From Planctomycetota bacterium (GTDB lineage Bacteria > Planctomycetota > JAJSAM01), in NCBI GenBank assembly GCA_024274785.1, contig JAJSAM010000059.1, positions 1-64,000 of the forward strand: a stretch of DNA of 64,000 bases, in the 5' to 3' direction. Position 1 is the first letter of the stretch; every line of letters begins with the position of its first letter. A model generated the notes under the pieces. It did no database searches. It was not told the DNA's origin and saw only the letters and a list, made by a program, of their open reading frames with translations. Made by a program: the position numbers and the translations under genes. This document shows, piece after piece, positions 1 to 8,127 of the stretch.

Positions 1-123
1 AAGCTCATGGCCGGGGAGAACATCCTGCTCCTGAAGGCGGCCGACGAGCGCAGCGCTTTCTGGCTGCAGTCCCGCCTGCTGACGAAGAGCGGCGAGCGGA
101 TGTACGACGTCGTCTGCTGGTAG
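1..123 (+). CDS. C-terminal end of an unidentified protein (5' truncated by window)
   Basis: Frame 1 is open from the first base and ends at TAG, giving 40 residues that finish in Asp-Val-Val-Cys-Trp. The codon choice (mostly G or C in third position) matches the neighbouring genes, so this looks like a real coding end. I recognise no family in so short a piece. A type-B hairpin repeat follows about 40 bp downstream, which is the position that repeat also takes after other plus-strand genes here. Confidence 0.6.
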   Translation, partial: KLMAGENILLLKAADERSAFWLQSRLLTKSGERMYDVVCW

Positions 124-164
124 CGGTAGCCGTTTCGTCCCGCGATCTTCCGAACCCACCTCCT

Positions 165-192
165 GGAGGGACGAGCGCCGTCCCGTCCGCGC
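165..192 (+). repeat. Type-B intergenic hairpin repeat, copy 1
   Basis: A 28-bp sequence beginning GGAGGGACGAGCGCCGTC folds into a short stem (GGACGAG against CTCGTCC in the best copy). Near-identical copies lie at 38083-38110 and 51685-51712, and a diverged one at 12331-12354. It follows the end of a plus-strand gene, as copies 2 and 3 also do. Confidence 0.7.
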
Positions 193-244
193 ATCATCGA
201 AGGCGAATACGCCGGATCCGGCGAAGCGGCGACGGAGCGCTCCT

Positions 245-721
245 TCAGGATGCGCGCGGACCCTCCGCGCCCCGTAGAATCCGGTGTGCCACGTCGGCGG
301 CGGGTGCGGCGCGCAGGCGGTCCAGCAGGTTCACCCGCCCGACGATCTGCGCCACCCGGGCCAGAAGGCGGAGGTGATCGCGCAGGCCGATCGCCGGGGA
401 GAGCAGCAGGAGCACCATGTCCACCGGAGCGCCATCGAGGGACTGGTAGTTGATGGCGGGTCTCAGCCGGAAGAGAAAGAGCGTCGGCTCGGCAACTCCC
501 GGCACCATCGCGTGGGGCAGAGCCAGCCCGTCGCCGATGCCGGTGGATTGGACGGCCTCGCGCTCCTCGATGAGATCAACCAGGACATCGGCGTCGACAT
601 CCGGCAGGCGGTTCGCGACCTCGTTGGCAAGCAAGTGGAGGAGGACCGGCTTGTCGGGCGCCGAAAAATCCCAGAAGAGATGCTCTTCCGGCAGGAGATC
701 GAATATACCGGTGCGGTCCAT
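245..721 (-). CDS. PTS EIIA (fructose/nitrogen, PtsN-type) domain protein
   Basis: A 158-residue single-domain protein of the PTS EIIA-2 family, in which a histidine accepts phosphate from HPr/NPr. The hallmark stretch G-I-G-D-G-L-A-L-P-H-A is visible and places the active His near residue 70. No EIIB or EIIC domain is fused or adjacent, so a regulatory PtsN-like role is more likely than sugar transport; this is inference. I chose ATG at 721 because a TATCAT -10-like box sits 10 nt upstream; a GTG at 751 in the same frame would add 10 residues. It is 300 bp downstream of ispH on the same strand, separated by a type-A repeat, so it is probably transcribed alone. Confidence 0.8.
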   Translation of the reverse strand: MDRTGIFDLLPEEHLFWDFSAPDKPVLLHLLANEVANRLPDVDADVLVDLIEEREAVQSTGIGDGLALPHAMVPGVAEPTLFLFRLRPAINYQSLDGAPVDMVLLLLSPAIGLRDHLRLLARVAQIVGRVNLLDRLRAAPAADVAHRILRGAEGPRAS

Positions 722-751
722 GGTGGACCCGATGATATCCCGATCCGGCAC

Positions 752-1052
752 GCCCGGGAATGATCAGCGCACCCGAAACCGGCCGCAACCGAGGGAGCGA
801 GCGAGATTCTCAGCCGCCACCATCTCGTCGAGATCGAACCCGGGACCGACGACAGAGGCGAGTCGGGTCCGCGCAGGGCTCGTCTGAAAAGGAGTGCGAC
901 CGTTGCATCGAGAGCGCCTCCTGGCCCGATCCGGCCAGGCGCGAGGCGGGATGCAGCGGCCCTCGAACGCAGCAGTTCTTTCCGGACGGGCCCTCGTCAG
1001 GCGGCCGGGCGGACGGGATGGCTTGCAGGGGACGCATCATCCCCGCGGCCTG
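752..1052. other. Intergenic region holding a type-A repeat
   Basis: No gene is supported in these 301 bp. Bases 875-994 are a copy of the type-A dispersed element; I see no structure in the remainder. Confidence 0.6.
875..994 (+). repeat. Type-A dispersed intergenic element, copy 1
   Basis: This copy starts AGGGCTCGTCTGA and ends TCCGGACGGGCCCT, which are imperfect inverted ends. Inside is the conserved core GGGATGCAGCGGCCCTCGAA shared with copies near 10.2, 27.4, 41.3, 51.8 and 58.8 kb. It lies just past the stop of the minus-strand ispH gene. Confidence 0.75.
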
Positions 1053-2222
1053 CTACGGCCGGAACTCCATCAGTCTCGTGACCACCCGGCCGATCTCCAG
1101 GTTCGGCGTCGATGCACCGGCCGTCAGGCCGATGCGGACATCGCCCTCCGGGAACCAGCCCTCGGTCTCCGTCAACTCGCCCTCCGTATTGCGGTGGCGG
1201 ATGCGGTTCTCGTCCAGGATCTCCTCCACGTTCTGGATATGGAAGGTCGGAACATAGCCGGCGGCGATCTTCGCGAGGTGGCCGGTGTTGCTGGAGTTGT
1301 AACCGCCGATAACGATCGCGAGGTCGAGCGGATCCTGCAGCAGACAGAGCAAGGCGTCCTGGCGGTCCTGAGTCGCCGGACAGATGGTGTCGAACGCGAT
1401 CAGATGCTCCCCGACGCCATCCTCGCCGAAGCGGGCGATCATGGCCTCTCGCACCATCTCCTGCACGGTGAGCGACTCCGATGCCAGCATCGTGGTCTGG
1501 TTGGCCATGCCGACGCGCACGAGGTCCCGGTCGGGATCGAAGTTCTCCGAGTAGGCGCCCTCGAACCGGGAAAGAAACTCCTCCCGGTCACCATCGCCGC
1601 GGATGTAGTCGCAAACGACCTGGACCTCCGCCACGTTCAGGACGACCAGGTACCGGCCTCCCGGATGCAGGAGCGCCCGCGACGCGGTGGCCTTGGTTTC
1701 CTCGTGGTAGTGCTTCCCGTGGATCAGGGAGGTGAACCCTCCCCTCGCGTACTTCTCCACGTTCTTCCAGACGGTCAGCACACTGCCGCAGGTGGTGTCC
1801 ACGAGGTCGGGGCCGGCCTCCTTCAGCGCGAGCAGATCCTGCGCCGGCACGCCGAACGCCGGGATGATCACCACGTCGCCTTCACCGAGATCCGGCACGT
1901 CCACGAGCGGCTCATGCACCATCCGAATTCCCATCTCCTGGATCCGGTGGTTGACGGCCGGGTTGTGGATGATCTGCCCCATCAGGAAGATGCGGCTGTC
2001 CGGATAGACCTTCCGGGTTTCGTAGGCGTAATCCACCGCGCGGTCCACGCCGTAGCAGAAGCCGAACTGTTTCGCGAGGAGGAAGGTCAGCCCGTTCGAG
2101 GTGAGGGTGTGGTCCCCCCCGATCAGATCGCGAACGATCCCGCTGTCGAACTCGCGCTCGACGTCCTTGTGAACCTCGGCCCGCAAACCGAAGCCCTTGC
2201 GGAAGTACCTGGTCTCAGTCAT
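1053..2222 (-). CDS. ispH: 4-hydroxy-3-methylbut-2-enyl diphosphate reductase (IspH/LytB)
   Basis: Last enzyme of the MEP isoprenoid pathway: a cytosolic 4Fe-4S enzyme that converts HMBPP to IPP and DMAPP. At 389 residues it is the long form known from cyanobacteria and plastids, with an N-terminal extension, rather than the ~315-residue E. coli form. Visible hallmarks are G-F-C-Y-G-V (Cys56), the Cys of T-T-C-G-S (Cys145) and T-I-C-P-A-T (Cys281), the three cluster ligands, and the substrate motif I-I-H-N-P near residue 85. The ATG at 2222 is preceded by TACGAT ending 6 nt upstream, with no Shine-Dalgarno, so the mRNA is probably leaderless. Confidence 0.95.
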   Translation of the reverse strand: MTETRYFRKGFGLRAEVHKDVEREFDSGIVRDLIGGDHTLTSNGLTFLLAKQFGFCYGVDRAVDYAYETRKVYPDSRIFLMGQIIHNPAVNHRIQEMGIRMVHEPLVDVPDLGEGDVVIIPAFGVPAQDLLALKEAGPDLVDTTCGSVLTVWKNVEKYARGGFTSLIHGKHYHEETKATASRALLHPGGRYLVVLNVAEVQVVCDYIRGDGDREEFLSRFEGAYSENFDPDRDLVRVGMANQTTMLASESLTVQEMVREAMIARFGEDGVGEHLIAFDTICPATQDRQDALLCLLQDPLDLAIVIGGYNSSNTGHLAKIAAGYVPTFHIQNVEEILDENRIRHRNTEGELTETEGWFPEGDVRIGLTAGASTPNLEIGRVVTRLMEFRP

Positions 2223-2228
2223 GGCCGC

Positions 2229-2234
2229 ATCGTA
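2229..2234 (-). promoter_or_regulatory. -10 box of a probable leaderless ispH transcript
   Basis: Read on the minus strand this is TACGAT followed by 6 nt and then the ispH ATG. A -35 element is not clear. Confidence 0.45.
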
Positions 2235-2349
2235 CCGGGACGGGGAGAATTCATCGCTCTTCGTCGACGAGCCCGGGCAAGTTCACACGGGGGCTGTCAG
2301 TCGCGGAGAATTCCCGGCACACCCGTCCCGGTACCAGGCAAACGCCCAG

Positions 2350-2604
2350 CTACCGCCGGCGCCGAATCCTGCGGTGAAGACCAGGCGCACCGAGGAGGGC
2401 CAGACCCATCCAGGCTGCGCCCGGCAGCGGAACCGCGGAGGGAGGAACCGGATCGTCATCGAGAGTGAAGCCGCGACAGACGACATTGCCCTGCGAGTAG
2501 TTGTAGAAGCCGAACTCGCCGCTCTGGTAGGTGCTATCGGCTACGACCCGGCTCTGGAGAACGGTCGCGCCCCGCTTCACCGTGATCGCAAAGGTGCAAG
2601 GTCA
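2350..2604 (-). pseudogene. Remnant of a PEP-CTERM sorted secreted protein (3' end only)
   Basis: The frame closes after a C-terminal V-P-L-P-G-A-A-W-M-G-L-A-L-L-G stretch followed by an Arg-rich tail. This is the form of PEP-CTERM/VPLPA exosortase sorting signals: a short motif, a hydrophobic helix and a basic end. Upstream, about 50 residues read as ordinary extracellular protein, but an in-frame TGA lies just before residue 1 of the open stretch and no signal peptide is present. It starts immediately after the S9 peptidase stop, so the N-terminal part appears deleted. No exosortase gene is in the window. Confidence 0.5.
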
Positions 2605-2618
2605 GTCGTACAGACGGC

Positions 2619-4619
2619 CTACCGCCCCCCATGCCGCTTGAACCAATCGAGAATAGCTCTCAACCTCTCGGCTCGATTCCGGGGCCGGCCCCCTCTGGAC
2701 AGGCCATGGCTCTCCCCGGCGAAGCGGAGCAGCTCCACCTCCTTGTTATCCATCTTCATTCGCACGAAAAGTTCCTCCGCCTGGGAGATCGGGCAGCGAT
2801 GGTCCTCCTCGGAGTGGATGATCAGAAGCGGCGTCTCGATTTCCCCGGCATGGGTCAGCGGAGACATCCGGCGGTAGCGCTGCTCGGCCTCCCACGGGCT
2901 GCCGCCGAACTCCCACTGGAAGAAGGACCCCATGTCGGAGGTGCCGAAGAACGAGGCGAGATTGGTGACGCTGCGCTGGGTCACGGCCGCCTTGAACCGG
3001 GTGCTGTGGGCGATGAGCCAGTTCGTCATGTACCCGCCGTAGGAACCGCCGGTGACAAAGACGCGCTCCCGGTCGACGTCGCCCTCCCGGAGGAGCCCGT
3101 CGACGGCAGCCATCAGGTCGACCATGTCCACGGTACCCCAGTCCCGGTGAATGGCGTTGCGATGGGCCTTGCCATAGCCGGCGGAGCCCCGGGGATTCGT
3201 CATCAGCACGATGTAGCCCTGTGCGGCGAGCAACTGCATCTCGTGGAAGAAGACGTGCCCGTAGGCAACGTGGGGGCCGCCGTGGATCTCGAGCACCGCC
3301 GGGACCTTTCGTCCCTCCCGGATGTTCGGCGGGCGAAGCACCCAGCCGTGGACGTGGCCGCCGTCACGCGGATAACGCACTTCCTCCGGCTCCACGAGGC
3401 GGATGCCGTCGAGGACCGGCTTGTTGATGCGGGTGAGCTGCTTCGGGGCGGCCCGCGGCGCCAGGCGATACAGGTCGCCGGGGTTGGTGAAGTCCCCCAC
3501 CACGGCCCAGAGGCCGTCCTGACCGGGGAGCAGCCCGAAACCGTAGGTGGTCAGGTCGCCGGAGAGGTTGACGGAGATCTCCCCCCCCGCGACCGGCACC
3601 GACGCCAGGTGGCAGGCCCCTTCCCGCGTCACAGCGAAGTAGACCCGGTCCCCGTCCGCCGAAACCACCGGAGCCGGCCCGCCGAACTCCGCTGGATTCA
3701 CATCCCCGATGGTCACGTTCGCCGTCTGAAAATCGAGACCGGGCGTCAGGTCCACCGAGGCGCCGCCTCCGGCCGGGACGCGCCGAACGTGGACGTTCTC
3801 CCGGTTCGACTCCCCGGGGCCGCAGAGGTGCCCCACATAGAGAATCGTCCTTCCGTCGGGAGTGTAGGAGTGCCCGAACGCCGGCCCGGACTCGCGCGTG
3901 ACCTTGCGCAGGCCCTTCCCGTCGGTCTTCACCGTGTAGATGTCCATGTTCTCGACGAAGCGATCGGGATCGGGAACGCGGTTACTTTGGAAGGCCACCC
4001 GAGCGCCGTCCGGCGAGAAGCGCGGCGACAGATCGTCCTGGTTCCCGCGGGTCAGGGCGATCCGTTTGCCGGTGGTCGCCCGCACCAGGTGGATGTGCGC
4101 GTTCGTCTCCGGGCGGAATCCCACGCCGTCTATCTTGTAATGCAGGCGGGTGATCCGGCGGCAATCGGCCTGCCGGGCGAGGATGTCCTTCTTCTCGTCG
4201 CGCCGCAGCTTCTCGCGGGTGGTGAGTTCGCGGGCCGCGGCGGCGAGGTATTTCCCATCAGGGGACCACTCGTACTGAAGCACGACCGCGTCGCGATCCG
4301 TCAGACGCTTCGCCTCCCCACCGCGGAGCGGAAGGAGCCAGATCGATCGTCCCTTGTCCCGGTCGGACAGGAAGGCCAGCGTCTCACCGTCCGGGGCGAA
4401 CCGGGGTTCGCCGTCCTGGTGGTCGCCGCGCGTCAACCGCCGCAGCCGTCCCCCGCTCGAGGGGATCAGGTAGATGCTCGAGAAGTTCCGGTTCTTCTTC
4501 AGGTTCACCCGCATCAGCGCGAAGGCGATCCACTCTCCGTCCGGGGAGACATCGACCGAGGTGATGTTGCGAAGTCTGAACAGGTCTTCGATAGTGATGG
4601 GGCGCCGTCGTCCGGCCAT
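2619..4619 (-). CDS. S9-family prolyl oligopeptidase / acylaminoacyl-peptidase-like
   Basis: A 666-residue serine peptidase with an N-terminal beta-propeller made of PD40/TolB-type blades (repeated S-P-D-G, residues about 1-400) and a C-terminal alpha/beta-hydrolase domain. The nucleophile lies in G-G-S-Y-G-G-Y-M (Ser about 526). The triad Asp is in E-E-D-H-R-C-P (about 606) and the His in G-E-S-H-G (about 638), so the enzyme looks complete. There is no signal peptide, so it is probably cytosolic and acts on oligopeptides or N-acylated peptides. A Shine-Dalgarno (GAGGGAGA) precedes the ATG at 4619. It is divergent from the lipoprotein gene starting at 4681. Confidence 0.9.
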   Translation of the reverse strand: MAGRRRPITIEDLFRLRNITSVDVSPDGEWIAFALMRVNLKKNRNFSSIYLIPSSGGRLRRLTRGDHQDGEPRFAPDGETLAFLSDRDKGRSIWLLPLRGGEAKRLTDRDAVVLQYEWSPDGKYLAAAARELTTREKLRRDEKKDILARQADCRRITRLHYKIDGVGFRPETNAHIHLVRATTGKRIALTRGNQDDLSPRFSPDGARVAFQSNRVPDPDRFVENMDIYTVKTDGKGLRKVTRESGPAFGHSYTPDGRTILYVGHLCGPGESNRENVHVRRVPAGGGASVDLTPGLDFQTANVTIGDVNPAEFGGPAPVVSADGDRVYFAVTREGACHLASVPVAGGEISVNLSGDLTTYGFGLLPGQDGLWAVVGDFTNPGDLYRLAPRAAPKQLTRINKPVLDGIRLVEPEEVRYPRDGGHVHGWVLRPPNIREGRKVPAVLEIHGGPHVAYGHVFFHEMQLLAAQGYIVLMTNPRGSAGYGKAHRNAIHRDWGTVDMVDLMAAVDGLLREGDVDRERVFVTGGSYGGYMTNWLIAHSTRFKAAVTQRSVTNLASFFGTSDMGSFFQWEFGGSPWEAEQRYRRMSPLTHAGEIETPLLIIHSEEDHRCPISQAEELFVRMKMDNKEVELLRFAGESHGLSRGGRPRNRAERLRAILDWFKRHGGR

Positions 4620-4668
4620 GTTGGTCTCCCTCGCCGGGCGGAAGATGGGGCCCGGCGCCGAATTGGAC

Positions 4669-4674
4669 TATTGT
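4669..4674 (+). promoter_or_regulatory. -10 box of a probable leaderless lipoprotein transcript
   Basis: TATTGT is followed by 6 nt and the ATG at 4681. No Shine-Dalgarno is present and the -35 is weak. Confidence 0.45.
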
Positions 4675-4680
4675 GCCCCG

Positions 4681-6402
4681 ATGCGGGGAGTTCTGCTGCT
4701 GTTCATTCTGATCGGTGTCGGTTGTGCGCCGGCGACCACTGTGCGGGAAGTGGATGTCTTCGCCACCGGCGGCGCCGCGAAGATCCTCCGCGCCGGAGAT
4801 CCCGGGGATTACGCCGCCATCCGGAAGCGCGTCCGGTTCCTGCACGAGACCTTCGGCTACGTGCCGGACGGTTCCCACCGGGAGTTGCGCGACCTGCGGG
4901 ACCTCCTGGACCGTGAGGAGATGATGGCCCGGCTGTCCGACCCCGCGGTTCTCGCCTTCGGGCAACGGCTCCGGGCCATCGACTACCGGATGGAACCACG
5001 CGACGCCCGGGCCCTCATCGCCGGTGCGGGAGGCCCGAATGACAAGGCCCTCGGGGACACGCAGGTCGTCTCGCTCCACGAGGCCGTCGCCGCGGCCGGC
5101 CTGCTCGCCCCGGACGCGGGGCGAGACGCCTTGCTCATGCGACCCGATCGCGCCGCAGGGCTTTCGCAACTCGCTACCATGCCGGGCGGCCTGGAACGTA
5201 TCCGCGCCTTCGCCGCCGCGGTGCCGTACCGCTATCGCCCCTCCGACGCCGGCCCCCTCGCCGACGAGACGCCCCTCACCTCCGCCGAGGGCGAGTTTCT
5301 GACGTGGCTCGCCCGGGCTCTCGGAACCGACCTCCGCCCGGGCCAACTGCCCGAACTGCGACGGCTCGCCGCGCGGGAAGCCGACACGCGGGAACTTCTC
5401 GACCACGCCGCGGCGGCGAAGATCGAACTGGGCGGCGCCGGAGCGATCATGGTTCTCGCCCGAACGGTCCGGAACTACGAACCGCTGACCGAGGACGAGG
5501 CGGACCGGCTTTCCGATCTGGCACGCAAACTCGTGTTCCCCGGCGCGAACGAGTTCCTGTCCCTGGTCCCGCTCTGCCGGCCCGCGGGCATCGTCGACCT
5601 GGTGGACGAACTGGAGGACCGCTATCACTACCGCTTCCGTGCCAGCGACGGCGCCGGGCTCCTGGTGCTGATGAGGCGAGGGCTCCCCGATCCGGCGCTG
5701 CCCGACTGGATCGTCGACGACCGGGTGCCCATCCTGCGGCCGGAGCTGCTGCTCTCCGCGGAGCCCGCGACGGCGTTTACGGGCGAAAACGACCTGCGAT
5801 TCCTCGAAGCCGTTTCCGGAATGCGCCCCGACCTCGCCAGGCGATCGCCCGAGGGATTGCGGCGCAGCGTTCAGCGACGGCTCAAGGGACGGGAAGTCCG
5901 CTATCGGCTTGGCGCACCCTACGCGGAATCCGCTGCCGACCTGACCGGCTTTCTCCGCCCGGACCTGATCAAGATCCACCTGCTGCTCGACGAACTCGAG
6001 AGGCCCGAGGTGGTGGCGAAAATCCAGGCCTGGGTTGACCGGGATGCCGGGGACTCGAGCGCGGAGCTGGGCGGCTACATCCGCCTGACACCCGCGGGGC
6101 GCCTGACCTTCGAGCGGTACGACGGCAGCACCGGGACCGACCGCGAGGACCGGCTCCACCTGCCTCCGGACCCGGTCGGCGCAGCCCTCGATTTCCACCT
6201 CCACGCCACCGATCAGGACGACTCAGCGTACGCCGGCCCCTCGTCCGGAGGGCCCGGCACCGACCTGTTCCGCGCTGCGCGCCACCGGGTGGATGGGGTG
6301 GTTCTGACGAGGCTCGGGGATGGCCGGACCAACGCTGACATGTATAGTTCGAGGAAATATGTACTCGATCTGGGGGTCATCGGCAGGCCTCCGGAACGTT
6401 GA
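4681..6402 (+). CDS. Lipoprotein of unknown function
   Basis: A 573-residue protein whose first 15 residues form a type II signal peptide: a hydrophobic run ending in the lipobox G-V-G-C, with lipidated Cys15. The rest is acidic, rich in Ala, Leu and Arg, and looks mainly helical. I recognise no catalytic motif or named domain. The frame is open upstream of 4681 but that part overlaps the divergent S9 peptidase; the lipobox and the TATTGT box fix the start at 4681. A periplasmic or outer-membrane-anchored location is inferred from the lipobox alone. Confidence 0.75.
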   Translation: MRGVLLLFILIGVGCAPATTVREVDVFATGGAAKILRAGDPGDYAAIRKRVRFLHETFGYVPDGSHRELRDLRDLLDREEMMARLSDPAVLAFGQRLRAIDYRMEPRDARALIAGAGGPNDKALGDTQVVSLHEAVAAAGLLAPDAGRDALLMRPDRAAGLSQLATMPGGLERIRAFAAAVPYRYRPSDAGPLADETPLTSAEGEFLTWLARALGTDLRPGQLPELRRLAAREADTRELLDHAAAAKIELGGAGAIMVLARTVRNYEPLTEDEADRLSDLARKLVFPGANEFLSLVPLCRPAGIVDLVDELEDRYHYRFRASDGAGLLVLMRRGLPDPALPDWIVDDRVPILRPELLLSAEPATAFTGENDLRFLEAVSGMRPDLARRSPEGLRRSVQRRLKGREVRYRLGAPYAESAADLTGFLRPDLIKIHLLLDELERPEVVAKIQAWVDRDAGDSSAELGGYIRLTPAGRLTFERYDGSTGTDREDRLHLPPDPVGAALDFHLHATDQDDSAYAGPSSGGPGTDLFRAARHRVDGVVLTRLGDGRTNADMYSSRKYVLDLGVIGRPPER

Positions 6403-6441
6403 GATCCGGCAAAGAATCGGGGACGTTGCCTGAATTCTTCA

Positions 6442-6469
6442 TTGACACCCAGACTCAGATTGCTTCAAT
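6442..6469 (+). promoter_or_regulatory. Promoter of the porin gene
   Basis: TTGACA at 6442-6447, a perfect -35, is followed after 16 nt by TTCAAT at 6464-6469 (4 of 6 matches to TATAAT). The leader to the ATG is about 45 nt and carries a Shine-Dalgarno. Confidence 0.6.
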
Positions 6470-6517
6470 TTCGATCAACCGGGCAGCATTCCATGTTTCA
6501 TTTTGGAGGGAATTCGC

Positions 6518-7972
6518 ATGCGCAGGGTACTTGCCATCAGCCTCGCGATCCTGGTCGTGATGCTCGCGACCCGAGGCGTGATGGCCCAGGACGCCGAGCA
6601 GTCCGTGTCTGACCGACTGCTCGAAATCCTCAAAGACCGCCAGATCATCAGTGGTGATGAGTACGGCGAGCTCAAGGGATTGGCGACCGAAATGCAGGCA
6701 GAGCGCGCCGAGTTGGACACTCGCCTCGGCGACCTCGACCGTTCCATTACCGAATACCTGGCAAAGGACGATGAGGCCCTCGGCTCCAACGTCACCTACC
6801 AGGTCGGCAATGGGTTCACCTTCGCCACCCAGGACGGCATGTTTTCGCTGACCGTCGGTGGCATGTTCAAGTTCACGTACCAGGGCATCAACCGGGACCG
6901 CAACCCATTCAGATGCGTCGGTGATTACAACGGTGACCTGGACCGGGAGGGTGTCGACCGCCGGGACGTCAACAACTTCTGGCTGGACAACCGGTTCCAC
7001 TTCCAGGGCTACGCTTTCGACCCGAACCTCGAGTTCTACTTCGAGTTCATGGCCGGCAGCTACGTGGGCCTGTTCGAGGGCTGGGTCAACTACAACGTCT
7101 GTGACTGGTTCAACGTCAAGGGCGGCCTGCAGCGCGTTCCGACGGGCCGTCAGGCTCTGATCCACCAGTCCGACCTGTCCTTCGGCAACCGTGCCTGGGA
7201 GAGCATCGACAGTTGGGGCGTCAACGCCGGCCTCGCGGTCCCGCCCGTCGGCGACCGCTGGCTGATCGATGACGGCACCTACTTCGGTAGCTACTATTAC
7301 GACGACTTGTCCGTCGGCGTCACCCAGGACCTCGGCGTCAGCATCTGGAACCTGTACGAGAACCTCTTCGACACCATCGGTGAAGAAGGCTTCGCGGTCG
7401 AGTACAGCATGGGGATCTACAACGGCAGCCTGGCCTGGAACAACAACTGGGTTGCTCCGGCCTTCCGCCTCGCCATCCACCCGTTCGGCTACGTCCCGCT
7501 CGTCGAGGGCGACTGGACCGCCAGCGCCACTCCGAAGTTCGCGATTGGCGTCAACTACGGCTCCGATGTCGGCATCCCTCACGAGAATGAGCGCACCGCT
7601 TTCTACAGTTGGGACGCAGTCCTGACCTGGAGTGGCCTCTACCTCACCGGTGAGTGGCACGTCAACTCCTACAAGAGCAAGACGGTTTCCAAGGAGAAGC
7701 AGCGTTCCTGGTTCCTCGCGGCCGGCTTCATGGTCATGCCCCAGGAATTGGAGCTCTTGATCCGCTACTCGACCCGTGGCGCACCGCAGCAGTGGGGTGC
7801 CGAGGTCGACCAGACCAGCGAGTGGAGCTTCGGCGTGGCTTACTACTTCGAAGGTCACAACCTCAAGGGGATTGCCGAGATCGGTCAGCAGAAGACCGAA
7901 CTCCCCAGCAGTGCCCGGCTCGACGACCCGGAAATCGGCTTCTTCCGCCTGACTTTCCAGCTCGAGTGGTAG
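6518..7972 (+). CDS. OprO/OprP-type outer-membrane porin
   Basis: A 484-residue protein. It has a signal peptide (about residues 1-23, cleavage after V-M-A), then a short helical/coiled segment (about 30-80), then a long series of alternating aromatic strands rich in Tyr, Trp, Phe, Asp and Asn, ending in Leu-Glu-Trp. A terminal aromatic residue is the usual outer-membrane beta-barrel assembly signal. The layout fits the phosphate-selective porin O and P family; whether the ion is phosphate cannot be told here. ATG at 6518 is chosen because GGAGGG lies 8 nt upstream; a TTG at 6503 is also in frame. Codon use is unusually restricted (GGC, GTC, AAC), as in highly expressed genes, and the gene has its own promoter and strong terminator. 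Confidence 0.85.
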   Translation: MRRVLAISLAILVVMLATRGVMAQDAEQSVSDRLLEILKDRQIISGDEYGELKGLATEMQAERAELDTRLGDLDRSITEYLAKDDEALGSNVTYQVGNGFTFATQDGMFSLTVGGMFKFTYQGINRDRNPFRCVGDYNGDLDREGVDRRDVNNFWLDNRFHFQGYAFDPNLEFYFEFMAGSYVGLFEGWVNYNVCDWFNVKGGLQRVPTGRQALIHQSDLSFGNRAWESIDSWGVNAGLAVPPVGDRWLIDDGTYFGSYYYDDLSVGVTQDLGVSIWNLYENLFDTIGEEGFAVEYSMGIYNGSLAWNNNWVAPAFRLAIHPFGYVPLVEGDWTASATPKFAIGVNYGSDVGIPHENERTAFYSWDAVLTWSGLYLTGEWHVNSYKSKTVSKEKQRSWFLAAGFMVMPQELELLIRYSTRGAPQQWGAEVDQTSEWSFGVAYYFEGHNLKGIAEIGQQKTELPSSARLDDPEIGFFRLTFQLEW

Positions 7973-7995
7973 TTCACAACTGACCGAATTCTCAA

Positions 7996-8030
7996 CGGCC
8001 CGGCGGCTTGCCGCCGGGCCGTTTCTTTTT
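7996..8030 (+). terminator. Rho-independent terminator after the porin
   Basis: A perfect 11-bp stem (CGGCCCGGCGG against CCGCCGGGCCG) with a CTTG loop is followed by TTTCTTTTT. This is the clearest intrinsic terminator in the window. Confidence 0.93.
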
Positions 8031-8066
8031 GGTTTCCCCCCACCGACTCCGACCCTCCCCATCGAC

Positions 8067-8095
8067 TTGACTCGCTATCTGCGTTGGCCTAGACT
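8067..8095 (+). promoter_or_regulatory. Promoter of the GltD-like oxidoreductase gene
   Basis: TTGACT, 17 nt, TAGACT. The leader is about 30 nt and includes the Shine-Dalgarno GGGAGGTG before the ATG at 8128. Confidence 0.7.
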
Positions 8096-8127
8096 CCCCT
8101 TGCTTCTCTGTCGGGAGGTGCGTAACC

